A stretch of 34,082 nt of DNA from Glycomyces salinus. Its GTDB lineage: Bacteria; Actinomycetota; Actinomycetes; Mycobacteriales; Micromonosporaceae. Below, one piece after another: positions 1 through 8,330 of this stretch (position 1 is the first letter of the stretch; each line of letters begins with the position of its first letter). The stretch is from the NCBI RefSeq assembly GCF_016428645.1, contig NZ_JAELXW010000077.1, positions 1 through 34,082 on the forward strand. The letters are read 5' to 3'. The translations under genes were made by a program, and so were the position numbers. The notes beneath the pieces were generated by a model. It was not told where the DNA came from. It saw nothing but the letters and a program-made list of their open reading frames with translations, and made no database searches.

Positions 1-11
1 ATCCTCGACTG

Positions 12-25
12 GAAGCCCTAGCTTC
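12..25 (-). repeat. Right-end hairpin of IS200/IS605-type element 1
   Basis: GAAGC (12-16), loop CCTA and GCTTC (21-25) form a small perfect hairpin just past the stop codon of the minus-strand tnpB. A right-end hairpin is expected there in IS200/IS605-type elements, where it also forms the 3' part of the guide (omega) RNA scaffold. The element's outer boundary and any guide lie at or beyond position 1. Confidence 0.55.
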
Positions 26-1075
26 TCAAACAGGCCCTAGGCCCTTAGGTCCGGTCAAGGCCCCGCAGGTCGAGCAGAGCCGCGTGGAGGGAAAGTCCGG
101 TGCGACCTTGACGAACGTCCGACCTCTGCGGATGGCCTTGGACTCGAGTTTGCGCAGGAACGCGCCCCAGGCGGCATCGTGCACGGATTTGGCGGCCCGC
201 CCATGGGACAGGCTCTTGACATTCAGGTCCTCGGCATAGAGGGCTTGGTTCTCGCCTACCAGTGCCTTGACCTGCTTGTTCAGCCAGTCCTCTCGCTGTG
301 CTCGTACCCGCTCATGGACCCGCGCGACTTTCAGGCGCGCCTTCTCCCGGTTGCGGTTCCCCTTCTGTTTCCGCGAGAAGGCCCGCTGGGCCTTCTTCAA
401 CTGGCGCTCCATCCGGGCGAAGAACTTCGGGTTTTCGATGACCTTCCCGCCACGCAGCACCGCGAACGACTTGATCCCGAGATCGATCCCAGTCTCAGCC
501 TCCGGATCCCCTACCGGTTCCAGGACTTCGGCCAAATCGGCTACAGTCACAACGAAACTGGCGAAGTATTTCCCGGTCGGTGTCTTGACGACCGTCACCG
601 AGCTCGGCTCGCTGGGCAGTTCCCTGGACCAGGCGACCTTCAGATCTCCGATCTTGGGCAAACGGAGCCGACCACTACCAAGGACCCTGAACCTGGCATT
701 CCGCGTAAATCTTGCTGACTGCTGCCCGCTACGGCGCTTGAACCGAGGTGGCCCCACCCTCGGACCCTTCCGTTCACTGCCCAAGGAGTCAAAGAAGTTC
801 CTGAAGGCCTGATCTACGTCGACCAGGGCTTGCTGCAGTGCAACCGCCGAAACCTCGCTGAGCCACGCCCGTTCCGGCGTGCCTTTAGCTTCCTTGATCA
901 ACATCTTCGATAGCACCGTCTTGCTCGGATACGGTAGGCCTTGGGCATACGCAGCTCTCCGGACAGCTATGGCGTCGTTGTACACAGTCCGCACACACCC
1001 GAAGGTGCGCGCGAGCATGGCACGCTGCGGTGCGGTCGGGTAAACCCGAAACCGATATCGCAACTGAACAACCAT
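26..1075 (-). pseudogene. tnpB: TnpB (IS605 OrfB), C-terminally truncated
   Basis: This is an RNA-guided nuclease of the TnpB family, with the usual N-terminus (MVVQLRYRFRVYPTAPQ) from the ATG at 1075. A TTG at 1105 would add ten residues unlike the family. The RuvC-I Asp (D198 in GIDLG) and RuvC-II Glu (E282 in YAEDLN) are present. The zinc ribbon has only its first pair (C334, C337). The protein then ends after GPKGLGPV, without the second CxxC pair or the RuvC-III Asp (normally in a D-x-NAAxN motif). The right-end hairpin follows at once, so a deletion probably joined mid-zinc-ribbon sequence to the element end. The deletion should also remove part of the guide-RNA scaffold overlapping the 3' end of tnpB. 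No tnpA accompanies it. It sits head-to-head with purA and is probably inactive as a nuclease. Confidence 0.85.
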
Positions 1076-1272
1076 GCAGAAAAGGTTAGAACCAGCCTCC
1101 GACAATCTGAGTCAACCAACCTCCGCCATCCGAATGTGAGTAATGCCATGCCTAGATTTGTAATCCTGAGAGGATCTCAACACTCGGTGTCCCTCCCGGC
1201 CTACAAGTTGCGAAGGCACTCGGGAATACTGTCGAAGTAATCGGGTGATCAATTTCCCGGGAGGGTAGGCAG

Positions 1273-2559
1273 ATGCCAGCTATCGCGGTCGTCGGAACGC
1301 AGTGGGGCGACGAGGGCAAGGGCAAGGTCACGGACCTGCTCGGCGCCGACATGGACTACGTCGTCCGCTACCAGGGCGGCAACAACGCAGGGCACACGGT
1401 GGTGACGCCCGACGGCACCAAGTACGCGATCCACCTGGTGCCGGTGGGAATCCTGACCCCCGGGGTGGTCCCGGTGATCGCCGGCGGCGTCGTCGTCGAC
1501 CCCAAGTTCCTCATCTCCGAACTGGACGAGCTCACCGCCGGAGGCGTCGACGTCTCGGGCCTCAAACTCTCGGCCGACGCCCACCTGATCATGCCCCACC
1601 ACCGCGCGCTCGACCGCGTCGTCGAGCGCTACCTGGGCGGCGCCCGCATCGGCACCACCGGCCGCGGCATCGGCCCGGCCTACGCCGACAAGGTCGCCCG
1701 TCAGGGCATCCGCGTCCAAGACCTCCTCGACCCGGGCATCCTGGCCCAGAAGCTCGAGCAGATCCTGCGCGAGAAGAACCAGATCCTGGTCAAGGTCTAC
1801 AACCGCAAGGCCATCGACCCCGAGGCCGTCGCCGAGGAGTACCTGGGCTACGCCGAGCGCCTCAAGCCCTACATCGCCGACACCCGCCTGCTCCTCAACC
1901 GGGCACTCGAGGACGGCAAGAACGTGCTCCTCGAAGGCGCCCAGGCGACCATGCTCGACGTCGACCACGGCACCTACCCGTTCGTGACCTCCTCGAACCC
2001 GACCGTCGGCGGCGCGTGCGTGGGCACCGGCATCGCCCCGGGCCGGATCGGCACCTCCATCGGCATCATCAAGGCCTACACCACCCGCGTCGGCGCCGGG
2101 CCCTTCCCGACCGAGCTGCACGACGAGTTCGGCGAGTTCCTGCTCAAGCGGGGCGGCGAGTACGGGGTGACCACCGGGCGGCGGCGCCGCTGCGGCTGGT
2201 TCGACGCGGTCCTGGGCCGCTACGCGGTGCGCGTCAACGGCATCACCGACCTGTTCGTCACCAAGCTCGACGTGCTGTCCGAACTGGACCGGGTGCCGAT
2301 CTGCGTCGGCTACGAGATCGACGGCGAGCGCTTCGACGAGATGCCGATGACCCAGACCGACGTCCACCACGCCAAGCCGGTCTACGAGTACCACGACGGC
2401 TGGTGGGAGGACGTCTCCAAGTGCCGCAAGTTCGAGGAGCTCCCGGCCAACGCCCAGTCCTACATCGAGCGGCTCGAGGAGCTGTGCGGCACGCGGGTGA
2501 GCGTCATCGGCGTCGGCCCCGGCCGCGACGAGAACGTCATCCGCCACTCGATGATCTGA
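1273..2559 (+). CDS. purA: Adenylosuccinate synthetase
   Basis: The enzyme condenses IMP and aspartate with GTP to adenylosuccinate, the first step from IMP to AMP, in the cytoplasm. The 428-residue length is normal. The phosphate loop GDEGKGK is at residues 12-18 and NNAGHT at 37-42, giving the expected catalytic D13 and H41. The GVGPGRDE motif lies near the C-terminus. The ATG at 1273 has a GGGAGG ribosome binding site about eight bases upstream. It stands alone: the neighbour upstream is the broken tnpB on the other strand, so its promoter must lie in the 1106-1272 gap. A GC hairpin follows the stop. Confidence 0.98.
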   Translation: MPAIAVVGTQWGDEGKGKVTDLLGADMDYVVRYQGGNNAGHTVVTPDGTKYAIHLVPVGILTPGVVPVIAGGVVVDPKFLISELDELTAGGVDVSGLKLSADAHLIMPHHRALDRVVERYLGGARIGTTGRGIGPAYADKVARQGIRVQDLLDPGILAQKLEQILREKNQILVKVYNRKAIDPEAVAEEYLGYAERLKPYIADTRLLLNRALEDGKNVLLEGAQATMLDVDHGTYPFVTSSNPTVGGACVGTGIAPGRIGTSIGIIKAYTTRVGAGPFPTELHDEFGEFLLKRGGEYGVTTGRRRRCGWFDAVLGRYAVRVNGITDLFVTKLDVLSELDRVPICVGYEIDGERFDEMPMTQTDVHHAKPVYEYHDGWWEDVSKCRKFEELPANAQSYIERLEELCGTRVSVIGVGPGRDENVIRHSMI

Positions 2560-2560
2560 A

Positions 2561-2582
2561 CCGGCCCCGACGGCGGGGCCGG
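2561..2582. terminator. Hairpin between purA and SHOCT gene
   Basis: CCGGCCCCG and CGGGGCCGG form a perfect 9-bp stem with loop ACGG right after the purA stop. It lies between convergent genes and has no T tract, so it could serve both strands. Confidence 0.6.
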
Positions 2583-2594
2583 TCGAATCGTTCG

Positions 2595-2891
2595 TCAGGT
2601 CGCCGCGGGCGGCGAACCGTCCCCTGTTCTGGAGCCCTCGAGTCGGCCCCGCATCTCGTCGTACGCGGCCGCGTCGATCTCACCGGCCGCGTAGCGCCGG
2701 TCGAGGATCTCCCTGGCGCCGGCGTGCTGCGGGAAGGGCGGCCGGGTCGCCTGGACCGGTCCACCGGCCGCGGTTGCGCGGCTGAGCCGCAGTACCGACC
2801 ACACGATCAGACCGATGATCGCCGCCCAGAACAGGAAGGTCAGCAATCCCCATGCCCAGCCCCATCCGGGCCCGTCGTAGTAGTGCCACAT
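2595..2891 (-). CDS. Small SHOCT-domain membrane protein
   Basis: This 98-residue protein starts with an aromatic MWHYYDGPGWGWAWG segment. One membrane span follows (about residues 15-36, LLTFLFWAAIIGLIVWSVL). The C-terminal part, AREILDRRYAAGEIDAAAYDEM, matches the SHOCT (short C-terminal) domain, a small helical module with the RYAxGEI-YxEM pattern. SHOCT is found at the ends of many membrane proteins and is thought to promote oligomerisation. The ATG at 2891 has a GAAAGGCGG ribosome binding site. It is a single gene, convergent with purA. No specific role can be given. Confidence 0.85.
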   Translation of the reverse strand: MWHYYDGPGWGWAWGLLTFLFWAAIIGLIVWSVLRLSRATAAGGPVQATRPPFPQHAGAREILDRRYAAGEIDAAAYDEMRGRLEGSRTGDGSPPAAT

Positions 2892-3000
2892 CGGTTACCG
2901 CCTTTCGTCCGCTCTCTTCGGCGCTTCCGATTCCACCATCGCCGGTTCCCGGGCGGCTGTGAAGAGCATTAGAGCCCCATCAGGGTGCTCCGAGGAGGCG

Positions 3001-3016
3001 CCCGGATTTAGCCGGG
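3001..3016 (+). repeat. Left-end hairpin of element 2
   Basis: CCCGG (3001-3005), loop ATTTAG and CCGGG (3012-3016) form a hairpin followed by TGGGGA. Its 3' half matches the right-end hairpin of the same element. TnpA binds such subterminal hairpins. Confidence 0.6.
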
Positions 3017-3104
3017 TGGGGAATCGGAGCCTCACTTTGCGAGCATCCTGTTTAGCGTGAACTCGCCTAACGTATCTACACGCTTATCATGTATAATTCC
3101 CTGC

Positions 3105-3536
3105 ATGGCGGATACGCGCACGATGCGCCGCTACTCGAGCGGCGTGTCCGACCTCGGATACCACGTGGTGTGGTGCCCGAAGTACCGTCGCCGCGTCCTC
3201 GGCGGCCCGGTCGCGGCACGCCTGCGGGAGCTGATTGAGACCAAAGCCGCCGAGAAGAACTGGGAGATCGTGGCGTTGGAGGTCATGCCCGACCACGTAC
3301 ACCTGTTCGTCAAGGCCGACTCCAAATCGTCACCGTCGCACATCGCCAACCAGTTCAAGGGGTTCACCTCGCGCCTCCTGCGATCGGAGTTTCCGCACCT
3401 GCGGACCAGGATGCCCACGCTGTGGTCGTCGTCGTTCTTCGCCGCGACGGTCGGGAACGTCTCGGCCGCGACCGTGAAACGCTACATCGACACCCAGTGG
3501 GAACGCCCGATCCGACGCCAGAGCGACATGACATGA
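3105..3536 (+). CDS. tnpA: IS200/IS605 Y1 transposase TnpA
   Basis: This is a 143-residue single-strand DNA transposase of the HUH/Y1 family. The HUH pair is H64/H66 in MPDHVHLF and the nucleophile is Y127 in VKRYIDTQ. The strand LGYHVVWCPKYRRRVL is typical of the family's first beta strand. The length is normal and no lesion is visible, so the protein could be active as a dimer cutting at the element ends. The ATG at 3105 gives a standard N-terminus; a GTG at 3057 would add sequence that looks like left-end DNA. No clear ribosome binding site precedes the ATG. The stop overlaps the tnpB start in ATGA (3533-3536), which suggests coupled translation. Confidence 0.93.
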   Translation: MADTRTMRRYSSGVSDLGYHVVWCPKYRRRVLGGPVAARLRELIETKAAEKNWEIVALEVMPDHVHLFVKADSKSSPSHIANQFKGFTSRLLRSEFPHLRTRMPTLWSSSFFAATVGNVSAATVKRYIDTQWERPIRRQSDMT

Positions 3537-4792
3537 CCACCGAGACGATCGTGAAGGCGTTCAAGTTCCGCCTGCGTCCGAACCGGAGCCAGCGGCGCAT
3601 GCTCGCCGCGTGCCTGTCCGACCACTGCGACCTCTACAATGCCGCGTTGGAAGAGCGCCGCACCGCCTGGTCGGCCTCCCGCGTCCCGGTCCGGTACACC
3701 CAGCAGTCCGCGCAGCTCAAAGCAATCCGCCACGACGACTCCGGCGGCCAGGGCCGGTGGTCGTTCTCCAGCCAGCAGGCCACGCTGCGCCGCCTGAACC
3801 GGGCGTTCGAGGCGTTCTTCCGCCGGATCCGAGGCGGCCAGGAGCCCGGATACCCGCGCTTCCGTTCGCGTCACCGGTTTGACTCAGTGACTTGGCCCAA
3901 GGACGGCGACGGCTGCAAGTGGATCGACGGCGACAGCGCATCCGACGGGATCAGCCGCGTCCGGCTCCAGGGCGTCGGCACCGTCCGCGTCCACCGTCAC
4001 CGGAGCATCGAAGGCATCGTCAAGACGATCACGGTGAAACGCGAAGGCCCAAAGTGGTTCCTCGTGCTCGCCTGCGAGACCGACGCGCCCGGCGAGCAGC
4101 CGAAGACCGGCCGAGCCACCGGCATCGATATGGGTGTGACGCACTTCGCGACCACCGCCGATGGCGAGCACATCGCGAACATCGCGCCGCTGAAGACCAA
4201 CGAGGGCCGCCTGGCCCGGGCGCAGCGGGACCTGGCCCGGTACCCGAAGAACCGGAAGCGCGAAGACCGATCCACTCGGCACTGGCAGGCGGCGCGGAAG
4301 GTCGCGAAGCTGCACCGCAAGATCGCCGCGCAGCGCCGCGACTACGCGCACAAGACCGCGAACGCGCTGATCGAGCGGTTCGACGTGATAGCGGTCGAGA
4401 AACTCAACATCACGGGCATGACGAAGGCTCCGGCTCCCAGGCCGGACCCCGAGCGCCCCGGCGTGTGGCTTCCCAACGGAGCCAACGCCAAGGCCGGACT
4501 CAACAAGCGGATCTTGGACGCCGCCTGGGGACAGTTCATCGACATCCTGACCGTCAAGGCAGCATGGGCCGGGCGCGAAGTGATAGCGGTGGACCCCAGA
4601 AACACGTCCCGGACCTGCACCGAGTGCGGCCACTGCGACCCGGACAACCGGGACCGCGAAGACTTTCACTGCACCGCCTGCGGATACAACGACCACGCTG
4701 ATCGGGTCGGCGCAGTCAACATCGCTTCCAGGGCCGGGCTGGTCCTTGACGGGGATGGGCGACCATCGACGTCAGAAGCCCCACAGCTTTAG
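3533..4792 (+). CDS. tnpB: TnpB RNA-guided nuclease, apparently intact
   Basis: This 419-residue TnpB has all catalytic parts: RuvC-I D199 (GIDMGVTHF), RuvC-II E289 (VIAVEKLN), a zinc ribbon with C362/C365 and C380/C383, and RuvC-III D390 (HADRVGAVNI). The N-terminal KAFKFRLRPNRSQ is the usual start of the recognition lobe. In characterised relatives TnpB is guided by an RNA made from the element's right end and cuts DNA at the donor site after excision, helping the element persist. The ATG at 3533 overlaps the tnpA stop; upstream in-frame codons overlap tnpA and are less likely. The stop codon TAG (4790-4792) lies inside the right-end hairpin, so the 3' end of the gene probably doubles as omega RNA. 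Confidence 0.93.
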   Translation: MTTETIVKAFKFRLRPNRSQRRMLAACLSDHCDLYNAALEERRTAWSASRVPVRYTQQSAQLKAIRHDDSGGQGRWSFSSQQATLRRLNRAFEAFFRRIRGGQEPGYPRFRSRHRFDSVTWPKDGDGCKWIDGDSASDGISRVRLQGVGTVRVHRHRSIEGIVKTITVKREGPKWFLVLACETDAPGEQPKTGRATGIDMGVTHFATTADGEHIANIAPLKTNEGRLARAQRDLARYPKNRKREDRSTRHWQAARKVAKLHRKIAAQRRDYAHKTANALIERFDVIAVEKLNITGMTKAPAPRPDPERPGVWLPNGANAKAGLNKRILDAAWGQFIDILTVKAAWAGREVIAVDPRNTSRTCTECGHCDPDNRDREDFHCTACGYNDHADRVGAVNIASRAGLVLDGDGRPSTSEAPQL

Positions 4793-4800
4793 CCGTGGGG
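4779..4800 (+). repeat. Right-end hairpin / 3' part of omega RNA, element 2
   Basis: CCCCAC (4779-4784) pairs with GTGGGG (4795-4800), and GCTT/TAGC-like bases lie inside. The hairpin spans the tnpB stop codon and is followed by AGGAGTCAC. By analogy with known TnpB systems a guide would start just after the element end, from about 4809, reading into the neighbouring gene. Confidence 0.65.
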
Positions 4801-4808
4801 AGGAGTCA

Positions 4809-5417
4809 CTAGAGTCGGTCGACGACCTGGACGTGGCCGGGCGCGAACGAGGTCAGGCGGGCCAGCAGCTTCTCCGGCTCCAGAGCGAAGTCGGCGCAGC
4901 GGACGGCCAGATCGAACCCGGCGACCAGCCCCTCGGTGGCCCGGTTGGCCTCGCGCAGCACCGACCGGTCGATGAAGCCGGGCCGGTCCGACCCGCCCCG
5001 GCCCAGGTAGACGTCGGTGGCCAGCAGCAGGTAGGAGTGGCCGCGGCGCCCCGACCCGACCGTGATCGCCGCCAGCTCCTCGACGTTGCTCCAGGGGATC
5101 ATCAGCACCTTCCCGAAGCTGGGCCGCACCCGCAGCCCGAAGTGGTTGACCATCAGCTTCGGGGGCCGCAGCAGCGGCACCAGGAAGAACACCGAGCCGG
5201 CCAGGGCCATGACCGCGAAGAAGCCGGGCAGCGCCACGACCGGGTTCGACTCGCCGGAGTCGAGCGTGCCCGGTTCGGTGTGGACCAGCCACACCAGGGC
5301 GCCGATCCCGGCCCCGCACACGACCACGTACAGCGTCATCGAGGAGATGCGGCGCGCCGGGGACGATCGCTGGACGACGGTCCATTCCGAGCTCCTGCGC
5401 ACCGGGCACCTCCCCAT
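4809..5417 (-). CDS. Membrane protein with PH-like cytoplasmic domain
   Basis: This 202-residue protein has two predicted membrane spans, about residues 26-45 (LYVVVCGAGIGALVWLV) and 60-80 (VALPGFFAVMALAGSVFFLVPLL). A soluble C-terminal half follows, in which PPKLMVNHFGLRVRP, LMIPWSNVEELAAI and YLLLATDVYLG resemble the strands of a bacterial PH-like domain. Known members with this layout lack a firm function. The ATG at 5417 is used; longer in-frame starts give low-complexity sequence and a start at SSM-T (5342) would still keep both spans. The right end of element 2 touches the stop codon, so the last residues may differ from the ancestral protein. Confidence 0.7.
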   Translation of the reverse strand: MGRCPVRRSSEWTVVQRSSPARRISSMTLYVVVCGAGIGALVWLVHTEPGTLDSGESNPVVALPGFFAVMALAGSVFFLVPLLRPPKLMVNHFGLRVRPSFGKVLMIPWSNVEELAAITVGSGRRGHSYLLLATDVYLGRGGSDRPGFIDRSVLREANRATEGLVAGFDLAVRCADFALEPEKLLARLTSFAPGHVQVVDRL

Positions 5418-5517
5418 CGACTCTGCGCAACTGTAACCAGAGCGCACCTGTCCACCGCTCGGCCCGCCTCGTCCGTACACTGATAGCAACCCGGTGCCCG
5501 AAAGGACCACCCCCGCC

Positions 5518-5664
5518 GTGGCAATGCCGAAGCACGGCTCGCAGGCTCCACCGAGAGCACCTGCGGGCCACGACCAGTCGAGGGCATCGGGTGCACTGTC
5601 CGACCGGCCGACGCCGGGAAGGTACCAGCGAATTGGGGGTTCTCGTGCCGGCGATCCCGGATGA
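5518..5664 (+). other. Possible 48-codon leader ORF before disA
   Basis: A GTG at 5518 (or ATG at 5524), preceded by GAAAGGA, opens a 48-codon frame rich in Arg, Pro and Gly that ends at TGA 5662-5664. It overlaps the chosen disA start by 20 bases in another frame. It could be a translated leader coupled to disA or a chance frame. I recognise no family. Confidence 0.25.
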
Positions 5665-6712
5665 AGGCCTACGCGCGACGCTCGCGACGATGGCTCCCGG
5701 CACCGCGCTGCGGGACGGCCTGGAGCGGATCCTGAGGGGCCGCACCGGCGCCCTCATCGTGGTCGGCTGCGACGAGGTCGTGGAGTCGATGTGCACCGGC
5801 GGCTTCGAGCTGGACGTCGAGTTCTCGGCGACCCGCCTCCGCGAGTTGTGCAAGATGGATGGCGCGGTGGTTCTGACCACCGACGGCGCCCGCATCGTGC
5901 GAGCCGGGGTCCACCTGATGCCCGACTCGGAGATCTTCTCCGCCGAATCGGGGACGCGCCACCGCACCGCCGAGCGCGTGGCCAAGCAGACCGGCCTGCC
6001 GGTCATCTCGGTCAGCCAGTCGATGCACACCATCGGCCTCTACATGGGCCACATCCACCACCTGCTGGAGCCGTCGACGAAGATCCTCTCCCGCGCCAAC
6101 CAGGCCCTGGCAACGCTCGAGCGCTACAAGCAGCGGCTCGACGAGGTGGCCGCGAGCCTGTCGAGCCTGGAGATCGAGGACCTGGTGACCGTGCGGGACG
6201 CGGTCACGGTCCTCCAGCGCCTGGAGATGGCCCGCCACATCTCCGACGAGGTCGAGGGCCACGTCATCGAGCTGGGCACCGACGGGCGGCTGCTGGCGCT
6301 CCAGCTCGACGAGCTCATGGCCGGGGTCGACATCGACCGGGAGCTGGTGATCCGCGACTACCTGCCCGAGGACGCCGACTTCCACAAGGCCCTGGCCACG
6401 GTCGACAGGATGAGCTCCACCGAACTGCTGGACCTGACCGCGGTCGCCCGGGCCCTGGCGTTCCCGAACACGCCGGACATGCTCGAGAAGCGGGTGAGCC
6501 CGCGCGGCTACCGGATGCTCGCCAAGGTCCCCCGGCTGCCCGAGGCCGTCGTCGAGCGGGTCGTCGGCCGCTTCAGGACCCTCCCGGAGCTGCTGGGCGT
6601 CTCGGTCGAGGACCTCCAGGGAGTGGACGGGATCGGCCCAGGCAGGGCGCAGAACATCCGCGAGAGCCTCACCCGCCTGGCCGAGGTCTCGATCCTGGAC
6701 CGCTACATCTAG
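5645..6712 (+). CDS. disA: DNA integrity scanning diadenylate cyclase DisA
   Basis: DisA makes c-di-AMP from two ATP molecules as an octamer and scans DNA for branched structures. The N-terminal DAC domain has the DGA motif (KMDGAVV, about residues 72-74) and the RHR motif (GTRHRTAER, about 105-107). A helical linker follows. The C-terminal helix-hairpin-helix DNA-binding part contains LQGVDGIGPGRAQNIRE. Length from the GTG at 5645 is 355 residues, usual for the family, with a GGGGG ribosome binding site at suitable distance. In-frame codons back to 5591 add unrelated sequence. The stop shares CTAG with the stop of the convergent next gene. radA is not adjacent in this window. Confidence 0.95.
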   Translation: MPAIPDEGLRATLATMAPGTALRDGLERILRGRTGALIVVGCDEVVESMCTGGFELDVEFSATRLRELCKMDGAVVLTTDGARIVRAGVHLMPDSEIFSAESGTRHRTAERVAKQTGLPVISVSQSMHTIGLYMGHIHHLLEPSTKILSRANQALATLERYKQRLDEVAASLSSLEIEDLVTVRDAVTVLQRLEMARHISDEVEGHVIELGTDGRLLALQLDELMAGVDIDRELVIRDYLPEDADFHKALATVDRMSSTELLDLTAVARALAFPNTPDMLEKRVSPRGYRMLAKVPRLPEAVVERVVGRFRTLPELLGVSVEDLQGVDGIGPGRAQNIRESLTRLAEVSILDRYI

Positions 6713-7362
6713 TTCAGGCGCAGTCCGGCCGGCCGCGACTCGGCCTCCCCGAGGCGGGCGCGCAGGTCGTAGTCCCCGGCCGGGAGCGTGCGCCGCTCGC
6801 CGGAGCACCCGGCCTCCGAAGCGCGGCCGTCGAGGCGGAACTCGGCGGTCTCGCCCTCGCCGGCGGCCAGCTCGACGGTGCGCTCCTCGGCCTGGTCGCA
6901 GTGCGCGGTCGAATAGACCACGTCCTCTCCGGCGGCCAGCTCGACCTCGACCCGGTCCATCGCGACCGTGCACGCCTCGTCGTCACCGCTGGCGACCAGG
7001 ACGCTGACCGGCACCTCGGAACCGGACCTGGCCTCCTCGAAGGCCGCCACGACCTGGAGCATCAGCTCGTCCTCGCCGCATTCGGGCACCGGCGGCTCGG
7101 AGGGCGCGGTCTCCTCGGGGCTGGGCGAGGCGCCCGGCGGCGAGCCGACGACCGAGGGGCGCTGGAGGGTGCTCGAGGCCGACGGCGCGGCCCACTCCTG
7201 CGGCTCGGCGTCGCCCTGCGCGGACGAGGACCCGCCGCCGATCGCCTTGAGCGCGAGTACGGCGACCAGCACCAGCCCGATCACGGCCCCGGCCACGATC
7301 GCCCGCCGCCTCCAGTAGACCGAGGCCGGCTCCGAGCCCTTCACCAACTTGAATCCGTGCAC
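6709..7362 (-). CDS. Membrane-anchored secreted protein, unknown
   Basis: This 217-residue protein has a short basic N-terminus (MHGFKLVKGSEPASVYWRRR) and one membrane span (about 21-40, AIVAGAVIGLVLVAVLALKA). A Ser/Pro-rich linker follows (about 45-90), then an extracytoplasmic domain of some 125 residues with four Cys (PECGED, EACTV, AHCDQ, AGCSG) that could pair as two disulphides. Regular alternation of strands suggests a beta-sandwich, but I cannot name the family. Translation starts at GTG 7362 with almost no ribosome binding site, perhaps leaderless. It shares the four bases CTAG with the disA stop and lies back-to-back with mutY. Confidence 0.8.
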   Translation of the reverse strand: MHGFKLVKGSEPASVYWRRRAIVAGAVIGLVLVAVLALKAIGGGSSSAQGDAEPQEWAAPSASSTLQRPSVVGSPPGASPSPEETAPSEPPVPECGEDELMLQVVAAFEEARSGSEVPVSVLVASGDDEACTVAMDRVEVELAAGEDVVYSTAHCDQAEERTVELAAGEGETAEFRLDGRASEAGCSGERRTLPAGDYDLRARLGEAESRPAGLRLN

Positions 7363-7423
7363 GTCAGGACGCTAACGCAACCTCGGCGTCGAACGCGGGA
7401 ACCACACGCGGAGAATGGCCGCC

Positions 7424-8299
7424 ATGGTCGCACCCGATGCTCTCGCAGAGAGGCTCCTGCCCTGGTTCGACGCGCACAACCGGACCGAGCTGCCGTGGCG
7501 GCGGCCCGGCACCACCGCCTGGGGCGTGCTGGTCAGCGAGGTGATGAGCCAGCAGACGCAGGTCGCGCGCGTCGCCCCGGTCTGGGAGGCGTGGATGGAA
7601 CGCTGGCCGACCCCCGAGGACCTGGCCGAGGCGCCGACGTCCGAGGTGCTGCGCGCCTGGGGCCGCATGGGCTACCCGCGGCGGGCGCTGCGGCTCCAGG
7701 AGTGCGCGCGCATCGTCGCCGACGAGCACGGCGGCGAGGTCCCCTCCGACCCGGCCGAGCTCGAGCGGCTCCCCGGGATCGGGGTCTACACGGCCGCGGC
7801 GGTCGCGGTCTTCCACTACGGGGCCCGCCACCCGGTGGTGGACACCAACGTGCGGCGGGTGGTCGCCCGCCTGGACGGGGAGGCCGACGCCGGGACGGCC
7901 ACCACGAGGGCCGACATCGCCGCCGCGGCCGCGCTGCTGCCCGAGGCCGCCGGCGTCGCCGCGAAGGTGTCGCTGGCGCTGATGGAGCTGGGCGCCCTGG
8001 TCTGCACCGCCCGCGCCCCCGAGTGCGCCAGGTGCCCGCTGACCGACGTGTGCGCGTTCTCCGGCCGCGAGGTCCCGGCCGGGCCCAGCCGGAAGCGCCA
8101 GCGATACAAGGGCACCAACCGGCACGCGCGCGGGGAGGTCATGCGCCTGCTCCGGGAGGCCGACGGGCCGGTCGAGCGGGCCCGCGTCGATGCGGTCTGG
8201 CCCGACCCGGCGATGCTCGAGGACGCGATCGGCCAATTGATCACCGAGGGCCTCATCGGCACCGACGAGGCCGGAAGATTCGAATTGCCATCCGAGTGA
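7424..8299 (+). CDS. mutY: A/G-specific adenine glycosylase MutY
   Basis: MutY removes adenine mispaired with 8-oxoguanine in base excision repair. It has the catalytic Glu (E39, SEVMSQQTQV), the helix-hairpin-helix LPGIGVYTAAA, the Asp D140 (HPVVDTNVRR) and a [4Fe-4S] loop C-x6-C-x2-C-x5-C (CTARAPECARCPLTDVC). At 291 residues it lacks a long C-terminal NUDT1-like domain, as in many actinobacterial MutYs. The ATG at 7424 is preferred over ATG 7415 because the CGGAG ribosome binding site is too close to 7415. disA lies two genes away, so two genome-integrity genes share this neighbourhood. A promoter-like sequence overlaps its stop. Confidence 0.94.
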   Translation: MVAPDALAERLLPWFDAHNRTELPWRRPGTTAWGVLVSEVMSQQTQVARVAPVWEAWMERWPTPEDLAEAPTSEVLRAWGRMGYPRRALRLQECARIVADEHGGEVPSDPAELERLPGIGVYTAAAVAVFHYGARHPVVDTNVRRVVARLDGEADAGTATTRADIAAAAALLPEAAGVAAKVSLALMELGALVCTARAPECARCPLTDVCAFSGREVPAGPSRKRQRYKGTNRHARGEVMRLLREADGPVERARVDAVWPDPAMLEDAIGQLITEGLIGTDEAGRFELPSE

Positions 8300-8324
8300 C
8301 AAGCGGCTTCACCGCTGCTAGTGT
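8296..8324 (+). promoter_or_regulatory. Sigma-70-like promoter downstream of mutY
   Basis: GTGACA (8296-8301), a 17-base spacer and TAGTGT (8319-8324) fit a housekeeping actinobacterial promoter (TTGACA / TANNNT). A start would fall near 8331, at the head of a hairpin-rich gap with no convincing gene. Confidence 0.5.
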
Positions 8325-8330
8325 CGAATT

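Larger units (their letters stand above)
2990..4808 (+). mobile_element. Complete IS200/IS605-family element (tnpA-tnpB)
   Basis: The element holds an intact Y1 transposase gene and an intact tnpB in one orientation, with overlapping genes and a hairpin at each end. Both end hairpins share the core TTTAGCCG followed by TGGGGA (3007-3023 and 4788-4801). The right boundary is probably at the AGTCAC around 4803-4808, immediately beside the stop codon of the next, convergent gene. The left boundary is not resolved and lies somewhere around 2960-3000. Such elements move as single-stranded circles and make no target duplication. Confidence 0.8.

Noticed and set aside
5418..5644. A c-di-AMP riboswitch before disA.
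   Set aside because: The conserved riboswitch core sequences are not seen, and the stretch includes a promoter-like TACACT and a short open frame instead.
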